A DNA stretch of 64,000 nt from Corynebacterium lizhenjunii (GTDB lineage Bacteria > Actinomycetota > Actinomycetes > Mycobacteriales > Mycobacteriaceae), in contig NZ_CP064954.1 in the NCBI RefSeq assembly GCF_011038655.2, positions 1,612,001-1,676,000 of the forward strand, read 5' to 3'. A program made the translations under genes and the position numbers. The notes below the pieces were generated by a model. That model was not told the DNA's origin and did no database searches. It saw nothing but the letters and a program-made list of their open reading frames with translations. Below, one piece after another: positions 18,001 to 27,901 of this stretch. Position 1 is the first letter of the stretch. Every line of letters begins with the position of its first letter.

Positions 18001-18581
18001 AGGTCCTGGAGCCGGTCCAGGTTTGCCTGCATGCCCACCAGTTTGCGCTGGGCTTTTTCTTTGCGGCGGCGGTGTTTGAGCACGCCGGCGGCTTCCTCGA
18101 TATAGGAACGCCGGTCTTCCGGGCGGGATTCAAGGATTTCTGCCAGCTTTCCCTGGCCGACGATAATGTGCATCTCGCGTCCGATGCCGCTATCGCTGAG
18201 CAGTTCTTGAATGTCCATCAGGCGCGCTTTGGCGCCGTTGATTTCGTATTCACTGGCGCCGTCGCGGTACATGCGGCGGGTTACAGAGACTTCGGTGTAG
18301 TCGATGGGCAGGGCGCCGTCGGAGTTATCAATGGTGAGGGTAACTTCCGCTCGGCCTAGGGCTTTGCGTTCCCCGGCGCCGGCAAAGATGACGTCTTGCA
18401 TTTTGCCGCCGCGCAGGGTCTTGGCGCTGCCCTCCCCCATAACCCACGCCAGGGCGTCTACCACGTTGGATTTCCCGGAGCCGTTGGGCCCCACCACGGC
18501 GCAGATGCCCGGTTCGAATTTGAGTGCCGTCGCTGACGCGAAGGATTTGAAGCCTTTGAGCGTGAGCGATTTGAGGTGCAT
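15084..18581 (-). CDS. smc: Chromosome segregation ATPase Smc
   Basis: 1165-residue structural-maintenance-of-chromosomes protein. The N-terminal Walker A GPNGSGKS is at residues 31-38, and long coiled coils flank a hinge in the middle of the protein. The C-terminal head has the ABC signature LSGGEK (about 1052) and the Walker B segment YVMDE (about 1077-1081). I placed the start at the ATG giving MHLKSLTLKGFKSF, the conserved N-terminus; an upstream in-frame extension of 88 codons is low-complexity and overlaps acyP in the same orientation. The stop codon is the first triplet of an iterated motif copy. Smc dimers condense and align chromosome arms with ScpA/ScpB, which are not in the window. 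Confidence 0.96.
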   Translation of the reverse strand: MHLKSLTLKGFKSFASATALKFEPGICAVVGPNGSGKSNVVDALAWVMGEGSAKTLRGGKMQDVIFAGAGERKALGRAEVTLTIDNSDGALPIDYTEVSVTRRMYRDGASEYEINGAKARLMDIQELLSDSGIGREMHIIVGQGKLAEILESRPEDRRSYIEEAAGVLKHRRRKEKAQRKLVGMQANLDRLQDLTDELGKQLKPLARQAEAAQRAATVQAALRESRSWLAGHQVMELRAKLDSAAFQAAALAEQQAQVSAQVETAAAEHADVEAQLAQAQPAAEAAQKLWFDLSSLAERILATQRIAAERAANVGSQVAYAGQDPEELEARALHAEDDYALLLEAAEEAAARLEMVREEVANAQDAFTAADREHMAALRVVADRREGVVRLIAEEESLAQQLSVLEADIATQDEFLRGTRQRAQATQREAEEAAVALAELQANRQPLEENNLRAAAESAAADKRLEQLRDSQREHERAVYTLRSRIETLASTAPQAPELEGDFAPIAQHISTKYGTALSAALGAFSEALTGTFDAQTVEALQEASKTVLVDAHAAATAPWRIDAVLPSGAQWLLDLVSLEPPVASALNRLLADVVLAPTYAQARAIVEEDPRLRAVTEAGVLCGQGWVQAGRGGSSTVEVAGRIRAAEEELDIAQQQLEELSGTFEGAQVAAEDARVAAASAKAELREHDAQITAWTRDHERLLKQHDASKAEHTKAADRATDMEVRLAALRAARDDVRDRLARVELDEQPEEPSSQARDAAQAALEQVKGMELEAQLAARSAQDAAAQASGKADALRRQAAHERQAKARHEQAMARRAAQAKLARAVEDHARDLAQRTAAALERATVSRDEAVATRTQLSARLQESAAQLNSLRGQLERLTTNAHSMEVARSEAQVRVDEAEARISQQLGVAIADLLRDYTPGPDFDVAAERARLKQAEKDLNALGKVNPLALEEYKALEERYSFLSTQLEDVLQARKDLSEVIEDVDAQILQLFTDAWRDVEAEFPKVFQTLFPGGEGRLILTDPDDMLATGIEVEARPPGKKVKRLSLLSGGEKSLTALAMLVAIFRARPSPFYVMDEVEAALDDVNLRRLIALFEELRKDSQLIVITHQKPTMDVANVLYGVTMRGDGVTRVISQRMNPAGAAPGTNSAAQDATRLGVDRA

Positions 18582-18622
18582 TCGTGTGAGTTTAGCACCC
18601 GTCGGCTGGGAGTTTGGGCGGC

Positions 18623-18901
18623 CTAACGTTCGCGGAAACCGCTCTCCCCGCGGGGTGCGGCCCACTGCGCTACCACGGTGCGCACGATTCCTGGCCGACC
18701 CTGGGTCGAAGGTTGTTCCTCCAGGTAGCGCAGCAGGGTCTCGCAGTCGGCCCGGGGCCCTTCGGCGACGACTTGCACGCGGCCGTCGCGCAGGTTGGTG
18801 GCGTGCCCGGTCAGGCCGAGTTCGAGCGCCCGGGCGCGGGTCCACCAGCGAAAGCCCACGCCCTGGACCTCGCCGTGGACAAATGCTGTCAAGCGTTCCA
18901 T
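18623..18901 (-). CDS. acyP: Acylphosphatase
   Basis: 92 residues, the normal length of the family. The N-terminal [11 protein letters not shown] block contains the phosphate-binding loop with catalytic Arg18, and [11 protein letters not shown] holds the catalytic Asn36. It hydrolyses acyl phosphates such as 1,3-bisphosphoglycerate; its cellular role is unclear. It sits between agcS and smc on the same strand, as acylphosphatase does next to smc in mycobacteria. Confidence 0.93.
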   Translation of the reverse strand: MERLTAFVHGEVQGVGFRWWTRARALELGLTGHATNLRDGRVQVVAEGPRADCETLLRYLEEQPSTQGRPGIVRTVVAQWAAPRGESGFRER

Positions 18902-18905
18902 GGCG

Positions 18906-20417
18906 CTAGTGCTTGCCGATGCCGCGCAAGGTCGCCTGGTCTTCCTTGCTGCGGCGGGTTACCGGGTCGGTGCCGTCCCAGGCTTCGACGTTGGGCAGCT
19001 CGGGCAGCATGTCGCGGTGGAAGACGGGGTCCACGCCGCGACGACGCTGCTCGTTGTAGTTCTTCAGCAGTTTGATGGCCACGCCGCATAGCGGCACGAT
19101 GGCCGCGACGTTGAGCAGAACCATGATCGCTGCCCCGGTGTCTGCCAGGTCGAAGACGGTGCCCAGCGGGGCTACCGCGCCGTAGAAGACGAAGCCGAGA
19201 ACGGCGATGCGGAAGATCCACAAGGTGGCCTTATTGTCGCTGAGGTAGCCCACATTGGCTTCAGCCAAGTAGTAGTTGCCCAGGATAGAAGAAAACGCCA
19301 GGAAGAACAGGATGAAGGTCACGAAGTGGATACCCCAGGCGCCCACGGTGGACGCCAGGGCGTCTTGGGTAAGGGTGACGCCAGCAATCTCATCGGAGCC
19401 GAAGCTTTCGAAGTCAGTGCCCAGCAAAATGATGAAAGCTGTGATGCTGCACACAACCAGCGTGTCGAAATATACGCCCAGCGTCTGCACTAGGCCCTGC
19501 TTGACCGGGTGCGACACGGTGGCAGTTGCCGCGGCGTTGGGCGCGGAGCCTTCGCCGGCCTCGTTGGAAAACAGGCCGCGTTGGATGCCTTTCATCATGG
19601 CCGCACCGATGGTGGCCCCGGCGAACTCCCGCAGGCCGAAAGCTGCGCCGACGATGTCGCGGATCATGCCCGGGACTTCGCCGAAGTTGAGTACCACCAC
19701 GATCAGGCCCACAATCAAGTAGGCAGACGCCATAAACGGCACCACGACCTGGGTGATGTTAGCAATACGCTGCACACCCCCAATGATGATGATTGCCGTA
19801 ATGGCCGCGATGATCGCTCCCACCGTGGCCTTAAATCCAAAGGAGTCATTATCGAAGGACGTGGCCAAAGAGTCAATGATGGCGTTGGTTTGGAAGGCGT
19901 TGTAGAACCAGCCGAAGGTGATCGCAATGGCGATGGAGAAGACGACGGCCATCTTCTTCCAGCCCAGGCCGCGGTTCATGTAGTAGGCCGGGCCACCGCG
20001 GTAGGCATCTCCATCACGGACTTTCCACAGCTGCGCCAGGGTGGACTCTACAAAGGAGGTTGCCCCGCCTAGCAGCGCGATGATCCACATCCAAAACACC
20101 GCGCCCGGACCGCCGACAGAAATGGCCACGGCCACACCCGCGACATTGCCGGTACCCACACGGGAGGCCGCAGAGATGGTGAAGGCCTTGAAGGCAGAGA
20201 TTCCCCCGTAGTCGGCGTCTTGGTCCGCGCCTACCCCCTTGGGGCGCTCAACCACTGAACGGAACATGTCCGGGATCATCCGCAGTTGCACCACGGCGGT
20301 GCGGGCACCAAAATACACCCCGGCGGCGATAAGCAGCCAGGGTAGAATATACGTCCAGAGTGACGAGTTGATCGTCCCAATGACGGAACTGAAAAGATCT
20401 TGCATGCGCAATACCAT
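18906..20417 (-). CDS. Alanine/glycine:cation symporter family protein (AgcS)
   Basis: 503-residue polytopic protein of the AgcS (alanine or glycine:cation symporter) family. Conserved blocks include [32 protein letters not shown] and [23 protein letters not shown], which form the substrate/Na+ site in this family. About ten hydrophobic helices are visible. The frame opens with ATG at 20415-20417, and a second ATG four codons later (MQDLFSS) is an equally plausible start; neither has a strong ribosome site. Mycobacteria carry an unrelated gene at this position. The substrate is predicted only by family. Confidence 0.88.
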   Translation of the reverse strand: MVLRMQDLFSSVIGTINSSLWTYILPWLLIAAGVYFGARTAVVQLRMIPDMFRSVVERPKGVGADQDADYGGISAFKAFTISAASRVGTGNVAGVAVAISVGGPGAVFWMWIIALLGGATSFVESTLAQLWKVRDGDAYRGGPAYYMNRGLGWKKMAVVFSIAIAITFGWFYNAFQTNAIIDSLATSFDNDSFGFKATVGAIIAAITAIIIIGGVQRIANITQVVVPFMASAYLIVGLIVVVLNFGEVPGMIRDIVGAAFGLREFAGATIGAAMMKGIQRGLFSNEAGEGSAPNAAATATVSHPVKQGLVQTLGVYFDTLVVCSITAFIILLGTDFESFGSDEIAGVTLTQDALASTVGAWGIHFVTFILFFLAFSSILGNYYLAEANVGYLSDNKATLWIFRIAVLGFVFYGAVAPLGTVFDLADTGAAIMVLLNVAAIVPLCGVAIKLLKNYNEQRRRGVDPVFHRDMLPELPNVEAWDGTDPVTRRSKEDQATLRGIGKH

Positions 20418-20467
20418 AACCGTCAGGTTTAGGATCTACCTATTTAATGCGGATACTATTGCCCCCG

Positions 20468-21301
20468 CTACGGGGCGCCTGGCAGCGTTTGGCAGGACGG
20501 GCACCAATGCGTGCCGCGCCCGGCGACTACCGCGCGGATTATCTCACTTCCACAGCGCTCGCACGGCTGGCCAGTTCGGCCGTAGGCCTGCAGGGAACGC
20601 GCAAAATATCCCGATTCGCCGTTGACGTTGACGTAGAGGGCATCAAAGCTGGTCCCGCCGGCGTCCAGCGCGCGGCGCATCACATCTTGTACCGCAGCCA
20701 CCAGCCTCAGCGCTTGGACCTGGCTCAGCTCGCAGGCACGCGTCTGCGGGTGAATCTGCGCCAGCCACAGCGACTCATCGGCATAAATGTTCCCCACACC
20801 GCTTAACACCGCCTGGTCCAACAACACAGCCTTGACCACCCTGCGGGTAGAGCGCAGGGCGGTGGCGGCGGCATCGGCAGAAAACTGCTCCTCTAGCGGG
20901 TCTGGGGCAATGTGGGAAATGTCTGCCCACGGCCCCAGGCGCCAGTACCCGAACGTGCGCTGGTCAACGAAGCTCAGTTGGGTGCCATCGTCCAATATTG
21001 CCCGGATGCGCACGTGCCGGGAATCCTGCGTGCCGACCCGCAGCTGCCCAGACATGCCCAGGTGAATGTGCAAGACGTCGCGGTGGGGATCCACTGAGTC
21101 CTCGCCAGCAAACTCACACCACAGGAATTTGCCGCGACGCCCGATGCCTTCTACCGTGCGCCCTTCCAACAGGCCTGCCATGGGCGCGTCCTGGCCCCGA
21201 ACAGCCCGCGGGTGCAGCACCTCAACACGGTCAAAAGTGCGCCCTGGCAGGTAGGTCTGCAAACCCCTGCGCACTGATTCGACTTCGGGTAGCTCCGGCA
21301 C
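20468..21301 (-). CDS. mutM: Formamidopyrimidine-DNA glycosylase MutM (Fpg)
   Basis: 277-residue bifunctional DNA glycosylase/AP lyase that removes 8-oxoguanine and other oxidised purines. The GTG start gives PELPEVESVRRGL after the initiator, with the catalytic N-terminal proline and Glu. The C-terminal zinc finger is present, with CERCGSEI and HWCPSCQ. The helix-two-turn-helix region includes QAVLSGVGNIYADE. A longer open frame extends through rnc but has no family similarity. It starts 4 bp after the rnc stop, forming an operon with rnc and the DUF177 gene. Confidence 0.95.
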   Translation of the reverse strand: MPELPEVESVRRGLQTYLPGRTFDRVEVLHPRAVRGQDAPMAGLLEGRTVEGIGRRGKFLWCEFAGEDSVDPHRDVLHIHLGMSGQLRVGTQDSRHVRIRAILDDGTQLSFVDQRTFGYWRLGPWADISHIAPDPLEEQFSADAAATALRSTRRVVKAVLLDQAVLSGVGNIYADESLWLAQIHPQTRACELSQVQALRLVAAVQDVMRRALDAGGTSFDALYVNVNGESGYFARSLQAYGRTGQPCERCGSEIIRAVVAGRGTHWCPSCQTLPGAP

Positions 21302-21305
21302 GAGC

Positions 21306-22091
21306 TTATGCGCTACCTTCGGGCGCACCGCCCTGAGCCAACTGGGACCCCAGGCGCGGGTTTTGGCGCAAGGCCTCACACGCCTGCTGGGCGGCCTCTG
21401 CCTCCGCGAGCTTCTTCTTCGTACCCACGCCGGTGCCCAGGAGCGTGCCATTGACATAGGCGTGGACGGTAAACACCTGCTCGTGCTCCGGGCCGGTGGA
21501 GGTGAACTCATAGACCGGCAAGCGCAATTTGTGCTGGGCACACAACTCCTGCAGGGTTGTCTTCCAGTCCAGGTGGCGGCCGGCGGAGGTGGCATTATCA
21601 ATCTTTTCTTTAAACAGACGCAAAATCACCTCCCGGGCAGTCTCAAAACCATGGGCGATGTAGATGGCACCGAAGAGAGCCTCCGTGGTATCCGCCAGAA
21701 TCGAGTCTTTGTCACTACCGCCGTTGAGGACCTCCCCCCTGCCCAGCAGGATAAACGGGCCCAGGCCAATTTCGCGGGCCACGTCTGCCAGCCCATAGCG
21801 CGAGACCATGGAGGCGCGCATCTTCGAAATGTCCGACTCCGGGCGCGAGGGGTACTGATCATAGAGCTGGGAGGCGACCGACAACCCCAGAACGGCGTCG
21901 CCTAAGAACTCCAGGCGCTCATTGTTGGGCAAAAACCCATTCTCATTAGCAAAGGAGCGGTGCGTGAGCGCTAAGCGCAGCAGCTCGTAGGGAATCCGCG
22001 TGCCCAGGGCTTGTTGGAGCTTGTTTAAGTCCAGCGTGGCCAGGACGGACTCCATGTATTCTTCACCGCTTACAGTGGCCTTTTTACTCAT
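21306..22091 (-). CDS. rnc: Ribonuclease III
   Basis: 261-residue double-strand-specific endoribonuclease that processes rRNA precursors and structured mRNAs. The nuclease domain carries the signature NERLEFLGDAVLG and the second metal-binding site ADTTEALFGA. The C-terminal double-stranded RNA-binding domain ends with KKKLAEAEAAQQACEAL. The start was set at the ATG of MSKKATVSGEEY, which overlaps the stop of the DUF177 gene as ATGA, so the two genes are coupled. Operon order DUF177-rnc-mutM is conserved in actinobacteria. Confidence 0.95.
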   Translation of the reverse strand: MSKKATVSGEEYMESVLATLDLNKLQQALGTRIPYELLRLALTHRSFANENGFLPNNERLEFLGDAVLGLSVASQLYDQYPSRPESDISKMRASMVSRYGLADVAREIGLGPFILLGRGEVLNGGSDKDSILADTTEALFGAIYIAHGFETAREVILRLFKEKIDNATSAGRHLDWKTTLQELCAQHKLRLPVYEFTSTGPEHEQVFTVHAYVNGTLLGTGVGTKKKLAEAEAAQQACEALRQNPRLGSQLAQGGAPEGSA

Positions 22092-22630
22092 AGGAACTTC
22101 TCCAGTCCTGCCCAGCGCAGATCGGTTGAGGCCGGCTCTTCCCCGGAGACCCCGGTGGTCACGCCCTCTGCGGCAATGTAGTCGCAGCCGCCCTCGCACG
22201 TGGGGTTAAACGGCAGGTTCAGTCCAGCCTCATCAATAACGGTCTGCAGCAAGTCCAGCTCATCGTGGTCAATCTGCGGGACCTCATCGCCTGAGCCGGT
22301 GTCTTCATCCTCCAGCGGGTCACCGCTAATAAAGTCCGCGTCTGCGGCAAAGACCTGGGATACGTGTAAATCTAGCGGTGGGTGGAGGGGGGCTAAGCAG
22401 CGCACGCACTCGCCGTGAAGGGTGGCGCGGATATCGGCGTCGACCAAAATGGCCCCGCCCAGTGGGGTTAGGGTGGCGTCGACTTCCACCTCGCCGCCTT
22501 CAGGAATAGCAATCATTTCTACGCCTATGCGCTGCGGGGCCGGCCCGGTTTGGGTCACCTGTTGCGGCAGGGCGTCTTCACCGTGGCTGCGCAACAGTTG
22601 CGCAACGTTGAATACAAATGGTGATGTCAT
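22088..22630 (-). CDS. DUF177/YceD family protein
   Basis: 180-residue acidic protein of the YceD (DUF177) family, which in many bacteria is linked to 23S rRNA maturation or to rpmF. Four cysteines are arranged as a likely metal site, C-x2-C near residue 90 (GECVRCLAPL) and C-x3-C near 160 (NPTCEGGCDY). I used the ATG at 22628-22630 (MTSPFVFNVAQLL); an upstream in-frame GTG would add ten residues that do not look conserved. There is no rpmF next to it here; the next gene is rnc, which overlaps its stop codon. Confidence 0.85.
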   Translation of the reverse strand: MTSPFVFNVAQLLRSHGEDALPQQVTQTGPAPQRIGVEMIAIPEGGEVEVDATLTPLGGAILVDADIRATLHGECVRCLAPLHPPLDLHVSQVFAADADFISGDPLEDEDTGSGDEVPQIDHDELDLLQTVIDEAGLNLPFNPTCEGGCDYIAAEGVTTGVSGEEPASTDLRWAGLEKFL

Positions 22631-22677
22631 GGTTAAGAAGTTACCCCGCGCAGGCACCACGGCGCCACCTCCTGCCG

Positions 22678-23397
22678 CTAGGAGCGGGAGTATCCGCCTT
22701 GCTCATAGCCGCCGTCGTAGCGCGACTCGTAGGCATTTCTTCCCGATGCCCCCGCCCCGTGCCGCAATGCCTGCCGGTCATTGCCGATGGTGCGTAAAAT
22801 ACCCGTGAGTGATTCTTCGAACTGCCCCAGCTTGGCGTCGACAAACTCGTCGCATTCACGGCGCAGGCGAGCGGATTCGGTGTGGGCGGCCTCCACCACG
22901 CGGTGGGCCTCGTCTTCGGCGCGGCGCACCACCTCAGACTCGGAAACCAGGCGGGCTTGCTCCTGGCGGCCCTCTTCTACCGAGCGATCGTAAGCCTGGT
23001 TACCGGAGTCCACCAGGCGCTCATACTCCGCTTGGGCTTGGTCCACGGTGCGCGCTGCCTTGTCTTCCGCCTGGGCCACCATGGTGGTCGCACGGTGTTG
23101 GGCATCATTGACCATGGCGTGGGAGTCCTCCTCCGCGCGCGCGATGGTGGTGCGGGCCTGTTCATCGGCCTCCGCCACCATTTGGTCGGCGCGGTCCTGG
23201 GCGCCATGCAGGATGGAGTCTTGCTTGTCGAGGACATCTTGGGCATCATCCAATTCGACGGGTAGCGCATTGCGCAGCTCATCGAGCAGCCCCAGCATGT
23301 CATTGCGGGGCACTACGCAGTTGGACGTCATGGGCACGCCGTAGGCTTGCTCCAGGATTTGCACTAGCTCATCAAGGGTCTCGAACACTCGGTACAT
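22678..23397 (-). CDS. SepIVA-like DivIVA-family coiled-coil protein
   Basis: 239-residue protein. An N-terminal segment MYRVFETLDELVQILEQ is followed by a short linker, then one long coiled coil rich in Ala, Glu and Gln (about 55-200) and a Gly/Tyr/Arg tail. Sequence style and position, directly before the DUF177-rnc-mutM genes, match Rv2927c (SepIVA), an essential septum-associated DivIVA-family protein of mycobacteria. I infer a role in coordinating polar growth and septation. The start at 23395-23397 was preferred to an upstream in-frame codon because the extension is unrelated to the family. Orthology rests on synteny and coiled-coil character. Confidence 0.75.
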   Translation of the reverse strand: MYRVFETLDELVQILEQAYGVPMTSNCVVPRNDMLGLLDELRNALPVELDDAQDVLDKQDSILHGAQDRADQMVAEADEQARTTIARAEEDSHAMVNDAQHRATTMVAQAEDKAARTVDQAQAEYERLVDSGNQAYDRSVEEGRQEQARLVSESEVVRRAEDEAHRVVEAAHTESARLRRECDEFVDAKLGQFEESLTGILRTIGNDRQALRHGAGASGRNAYESRYDGGYEQGGYSRS

Positions 23398-23471
23398 AGA
23401 CTGCAAGCGTACTGCGCACCCGCCCCGCGCGCGGTCTCCCACGCTACGAAGCGGACCAGATTTAGCGCACC

Positions 23472-24839
<1,368 letters not shown>

Positions 24840-24888
24840 TCAGGGGCTAGTTCGCGCGCCGGGGTGGCCCGCAGCGAGCCCGTTCAAT

Positions 24889-24907
24889 TTCCTAACGTCC
24901 GATAGTT
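24889..24907. promoter_or_regulatory. AmtR-box-like site upstream of gdh (proximal)
   Basis: CTAA-CGTCCG-ATAG (24892-24905) matches the C. glutamicum AmtR consensus CTAT-N6-ATAG at seven of eight fixed positions, with flanking T-runs on both sides. It lies about 70 bp upstream of the gdh start. AmtR itself is not in the window; the assignment is by motif and by the known AmtR control of gdh. Confidence 0.4.
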
Positions 24908-25006
24908 TCCCCGCAAATGTCGAAAATTGCAAGCCAGCCCCGGCGACCCAGCGCCAAAAAATGCGCTCCTACCTGCGCAAATTACGGCTAAAAATTTCTA
25001 TCAGAA

Positions 25007-25026
25007 TTTCTATACCCCTATCGGTA
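25007..25026. promoter_or_regulatory. AmtR-box-like site upstream of gdh (distal)
   Basis: TTTCTAT-ACCCCT-ATCG matches TTTCTAT-N6-ATAG with one mismatch in the right half. It sits about 185 bp upstream of gdh. Confidence 0.35.
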
Positions 25027-25110
25027 ATCATGGTTTTTCGGCACCCCGCGCACCGCAAAACAGGGAAGCCAGAAGAGCATGCCGCAGGGCGTTTGAAACC
25101 AAGGTGTCCA

Positions 25111-25116
25111 TATACT
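25111..25116 (+). promoter_or_regulatory. -10 element of the glycerate kinase gene
   Basis: TATACT ends 7 bp before the ATG at 25124 and no ribosome site is present. Transcription would start at or next to the ATG, giving a leaderless mRNA. No convincing -35 box was seen. Confidence 0.5.
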
Positions 25117-25123
25117 GTCAGCC

Positions 25124-26239
25124 ATGCTCGTTCTTGTCGCCCCCGATTCCTTCAAAGGCACCGCCACCGCCCAGCAAGCCGCCGCCAGCATCGCCTCCGG
25201 AGTGCGCGCCAGTCTTCCCGATGCCACCGTGGTCACCCTCCCCATGGCCGACGGCGGGGAAGGCACAGCGCAAATGCTTGCCGATGCCGCCGCCGCGGCA
25301 GGCGCCGAGGTCCTCGCCGTTACCCTGCCGGTCACCGACGCCATCGGCAGGCTCAGCGAAGCCACCTACTACCTCAACACCACCGCCAACACCGCCTACA
25401 TTGACGTTGCCGCAGCCACCGGCCTGCCCGCGGTGGCAGACCGGCTCAACCCCCGGCAGGCAGATAGCTACGGCACAGGTGTACTTATTGCCGATGCCGA
25501 AGCCAAAGGCGCAACCCACATCATCCTGGGCCTGGGCGGATCTGCCACCATCGACGGCGGCTCCGGCATCCTGACCGCCCTGGGCGCGCCGGGGCATGAC
25601 GCAACTGGCTTAGCCCTACCCCAAGGCGGGGCCGCACTGGTGCGCCTCGAGACCTTTGACACCGCGCAACTCAACATGAAGGCCGCTGCGCTGGATTACA
25701 CGCTGCTAGCAGATACTCGCGCCACCCCTGCCGAAGCCGCCGTGATGTACGGGCCACAAAAGGGCTGCACGCGCGAAGACTTGGCGCTACTCACAGGCGC
25801 CATGCTACATCTGTGCCAACGCACGGGAATTTCTGCCGATACCCCCTCCTTTGGCGCCGCCGGGTGCATCCCGGTGGGACTGGCCTGGCTCTCGCGCTTA
25901 CTGTGGGGCAATGAGGACCACCTACGAGTGCTACCCGGCGCGCAGGTCGTCGCCCAGGCATTGGGGCTGCCCGCTCGCCTGGCCGAGGCAGACCTGCTCA
26001 TTACCGGCGAGGGCCGCTTTGACCAGCAATCGCTCACCGGCAAGGTGGTGGGCACGCTTGCTCAGCTAGCCGCCGAGCACCAGGTTCCCCTGGCACTTAT
26101 CGCCGGAGAGATCACTGCCCCGGAGGAACTCAACGCCGTAGCCGCCGTGGAGCTGTCCGGCCACGGCCCCCTACCGGAGCAACTACGCGCGGCAGCGGCA
26201 GCGGTTATCGCACAATATCAAGCGTCCACGGGTAAATAG
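25124..26239 (+). CDS. Glycerate 2-kinase (GlxK/GckA family)
   Basis: 371-residue type-1 glycerate kinase that phosphorylates D-glycerate to 2-phosphoglycerate, feeding glycolysis just above pyruvate kinase. Family blocks visible are the N-terminal APDSFKGTATAQQAA, MADGGEGT (about residues 41-48), the glycine-rich HIILGLGGSATIDGG, and near the end LITGEGRFDQQSLTGK. Length is normal. Its stop lies 35 bp inside the 3' end of a convergent small gene. Two codon runs (LADA, ISADTP) coincide with copies of the iterated motif. Confidence 0.92.
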   Translation: MLVLVAPDSFKGTATAQQAAASIASGVRASLPDATVVTLPMADGGEGTAQMLADAAAAAGAEVLAVTLPVTDAIGRLSEATYYLNTTANTAYIDVAAATGLPAVADRLNPRQADSYGTGVLIADAEAKGATHIILGLGGSATIDGGSGILTALGAPGHDATGLALPQGGAALVRLETFDTAQLNMKAAALDYTLLADTRATPAEAAVMYGPQKGCTREDLALLTGAMLHLCQRTGISADTPSFGAAGCIPVGLAWLSRLLWGNEDHLRVLPGAQVVAQALGLPARLAEADLLITGEGRFDQQSLTGKVVGTLAQLAAEHQVPLALIAGEITAPEELNAVAAVELSGHGPLPEQLRAAAAAVIAQYQASTGK

Positions 26240-26603
26240 CGGGCCGTTCGTGGGCGCGTTCATCCTCTAACAAAACGTGATCCTTGGGTAGCGCCGCGTG
26301 TGGGGTCAACAATCGCGAGAGCACCATGGCGAGCTGGTTGACCGAGCCCTGGACACCAGCGACAGAGATGTCATAACGGTAGACAGAGGCGAACTCCAAG
26401 TCGCGGTCTTCGTGTTCATCGCGATAGACCTGGCGCAGCTGCTCGTCCACACCGTCCGGCAAAGCGGGATTGGCCTCCAGCTCCACGCGGGCACTGCCCA
26501 ACTGGCCGGAGTCCACCAGCTTATTAACGGCAGTACTAAAGACCTCTTGTACGCGGCTGGCCTGCTCATCTGGCGCCAGAACACAAAACTGAATAATTGG
26601 CAT
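26205..26603 (-). CDS. Hypothetical protein, 132 residues
   Basis: A soluble protein without recognised domain. It begins MPIIQFCVLAPDEQ, has a strongly charged middle (DEHEDRDLEF) and ends PWTLDIVR. The ATG at 26601-26603 was chosen over a longer in-frame ORF because the extension runs into the divergent amidohydrolase gene. Its 3' end overlaps the convergent glycerate kinase gene by 35 bp. The start codon overlaps a DtxR-like site. I do not recognise a function. Confidence 0.7.
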   Translation of the reverse strand: MPIIQFCVLAPDEQASRVQEVFSTAVNKLVDSGQLGSARVELEANPALPDGVDEQLRQVYRDEHEDRDLEFASVYRYDISVAGVQGSVNQLAMVLSRLLTPHAALPKDHVLLEDERAHERPAIYPWTLDIVR

Positions 26604-26621
26604 GAGGCTTACCTTACCTAA
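26603..26621. promoter_or_regulatory. DtxR-box-like site
   Basis: Read on the minus strand, TTAGGTAAGGTAAGCCTCA agrees with the 19-bp DtxR iron box at 14 of 19 positions, including the full TTAGGT left half and CCT on the right. It overlaps the start codon of the 132-residue gene and lies 33 bp upstream of the amidohydrolase start, so it could control either. Motif evidence only. Confidence 0.35.
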
Positions 26622-26653
26622 TGGTCCTCGCGGAGGGTCTAGAGTTGATAGAC

Positions 26654-27901
26654 ATGTCACACGTCTCGCCCCTTTCTGCTCCACTTTCTGCGGCAAACAT
26701 CGCCCAGATTCTGGACTCCACCACGGCGGATTTATCCTGGCAGGAAGCCTTCTACCAGGACCTCCACCAGCACCCAGAGCTCTCCCACCAGGAGCAGCGC
26801 ACTGCCAGGCGCATCCGCGAACAGCTAGAAGGCATGGATTGCGAAGTGGTCTCCCCCATCGGTGGCACGGGACTGGTGGCAATCTTCCGCAACGGCCCCG
26901 GCCCCACGGTGCTCACCCGCGCCGACTTCGACGCGTTGCCCGTGCGCGAGGACACCGGCGTAGACTTTGCGGCCACAAATGGGTGCATGCACGCCTGCGG
27001 CCATGACATGCACACCACCGCTTTGCTGGGAGCATGTGCACTTCTCGATGCCGCCCGCGAGCACTGGTCCGGCACCTTCCTGGCGCTATTCCAGCCTGCG
27101 GAAGAGACCTCCGATGGTGCCAAAACCATGCTTGCCGATTCCCTCGTTGACCGCGTTCCCCGCCCCGACGTCTGCTTGGGCCAACACGTCATGCCTGGAC
27201 CTGCTGGGCAGGTCCAGATTGCCCCGGGCCCGATCCTGGCTGGTTGCGATTCGCTGCGCATCCGAATCCCGGGGCGCTCCGCGCACGCGTCCATGCCGCA
27301 TAATTCGATCGACCCGACCTTCATTGCCGCCATGGTAGTGGTGCGCCTGCAGGCGATCGTGGGCCGGGAGGTAGCCCCGAGCGACTTCTTTGTCATCTCC
27401 GTAGGCGAACTACACGCGGGGGACAAAAACAACATCATCCCCGATTCCGCAGAGCTGGTGCTCAATACCCGCTACTATGACCCGGCCTTGGCCCAGAGGG
27501 TGTATGCCAGCCTGGAACGGATGGTGCGGGCGGAATGCGCGGCATCGGCAAGCCCTGGCGAGCCCACCTTTGAGTACTTTGCCCACGGCGAGGTCACCGA
27601 CAATGACCCGCAAGCCCACGCCAGGCTGGCCCCCGTCTTTGTAGAAGTCTTTGGGACAGACTGCGTTCCTGCCGTACCCGCTACCGCATCCGAGGACTTT
27701 TGCTACCTGCCTCAGGCGTGGGGCGTGCCCTATTACTTTTGGTTGGTGGGCTCTACCCCGGAACACCGCCTGGATAATCCACCGGTTAACCACCAGGCTG
27801 ACTTCCTACCGGACTACGCACCCACGGTGGCCGCCAGCACGCGGGCCGCGGCCGCAGCGACGCTGAGCTTTTTGCACGCAACCCAGCCCCGCACCCCCTA
27901 A
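26654..27901 (+). CDS. M20D-family amidohydrolase
   Basis: 415-residue metal-dependent amidohydrolase of the HipO/AmhX/IAA-amino-acid hydrolase group, which cleaves N-acyl or aminoacyl amides. The zinc site is visible as MHACGHDMH (about 113-121), the catalytic pair Glu-Glu in FQPAEETSDG (about 150), and the late ligand block VPATASEDFCYL. The dimerisation 'lid' domain lies between about 180 and 300 (IPGRSAHASMPHNSIDP). The ATG at 26654 (MSHVSPL) is preceded by a possible -10 (TAGAGT) only a few bases away, so the mRNA may be leaderless; an ATG at 26621 is an alternative start. The substrate cannot be read from the sequence. Confidence 0.88.
   Translation: MSHVSPLSAPLSAANIAQILDSTTADLSWQEAFYQDLHQHPELSHQEQRTARRIREQLEGMDCEVVSPIGGTGLVAIFRNGPGPTVLTRADFDALPVREDTGVDFAATNGCMHACGHDMHTTALLGACALLDAAREHWSGTFLALFQPAEETSDGAKTMLADSLVDRVPRPDVCLGQHVMPGPAGQVQIAPGPILAGCDSLRIRIPGRSAHASMPHNSIDPTFIAAMVVVRLQAIVGREVAPSDFFVISVGELHAGDKNNIIPDSAELVLNTRYYDPALAQRVYASLERMVRAECAASASPGEPTFEYFAHGEVTDNDPQAHARLAPVFVEVFGTDCVPAVPATASEDFCYLPQAWGVPYYFWLVGSTPEHRLDNPPVNHQADFLPDYAPTVAASTRAAAAATLSFLHATQPRTP

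Noticed and set aside
18579..18845. N-terminal extension of Smc to 1253 residues
   Set aside because: The extension is Arg/Pro-rich, overlaps acyP in the same orientation, and conserved Smc starts at MHLKSLTLKGFKSF.
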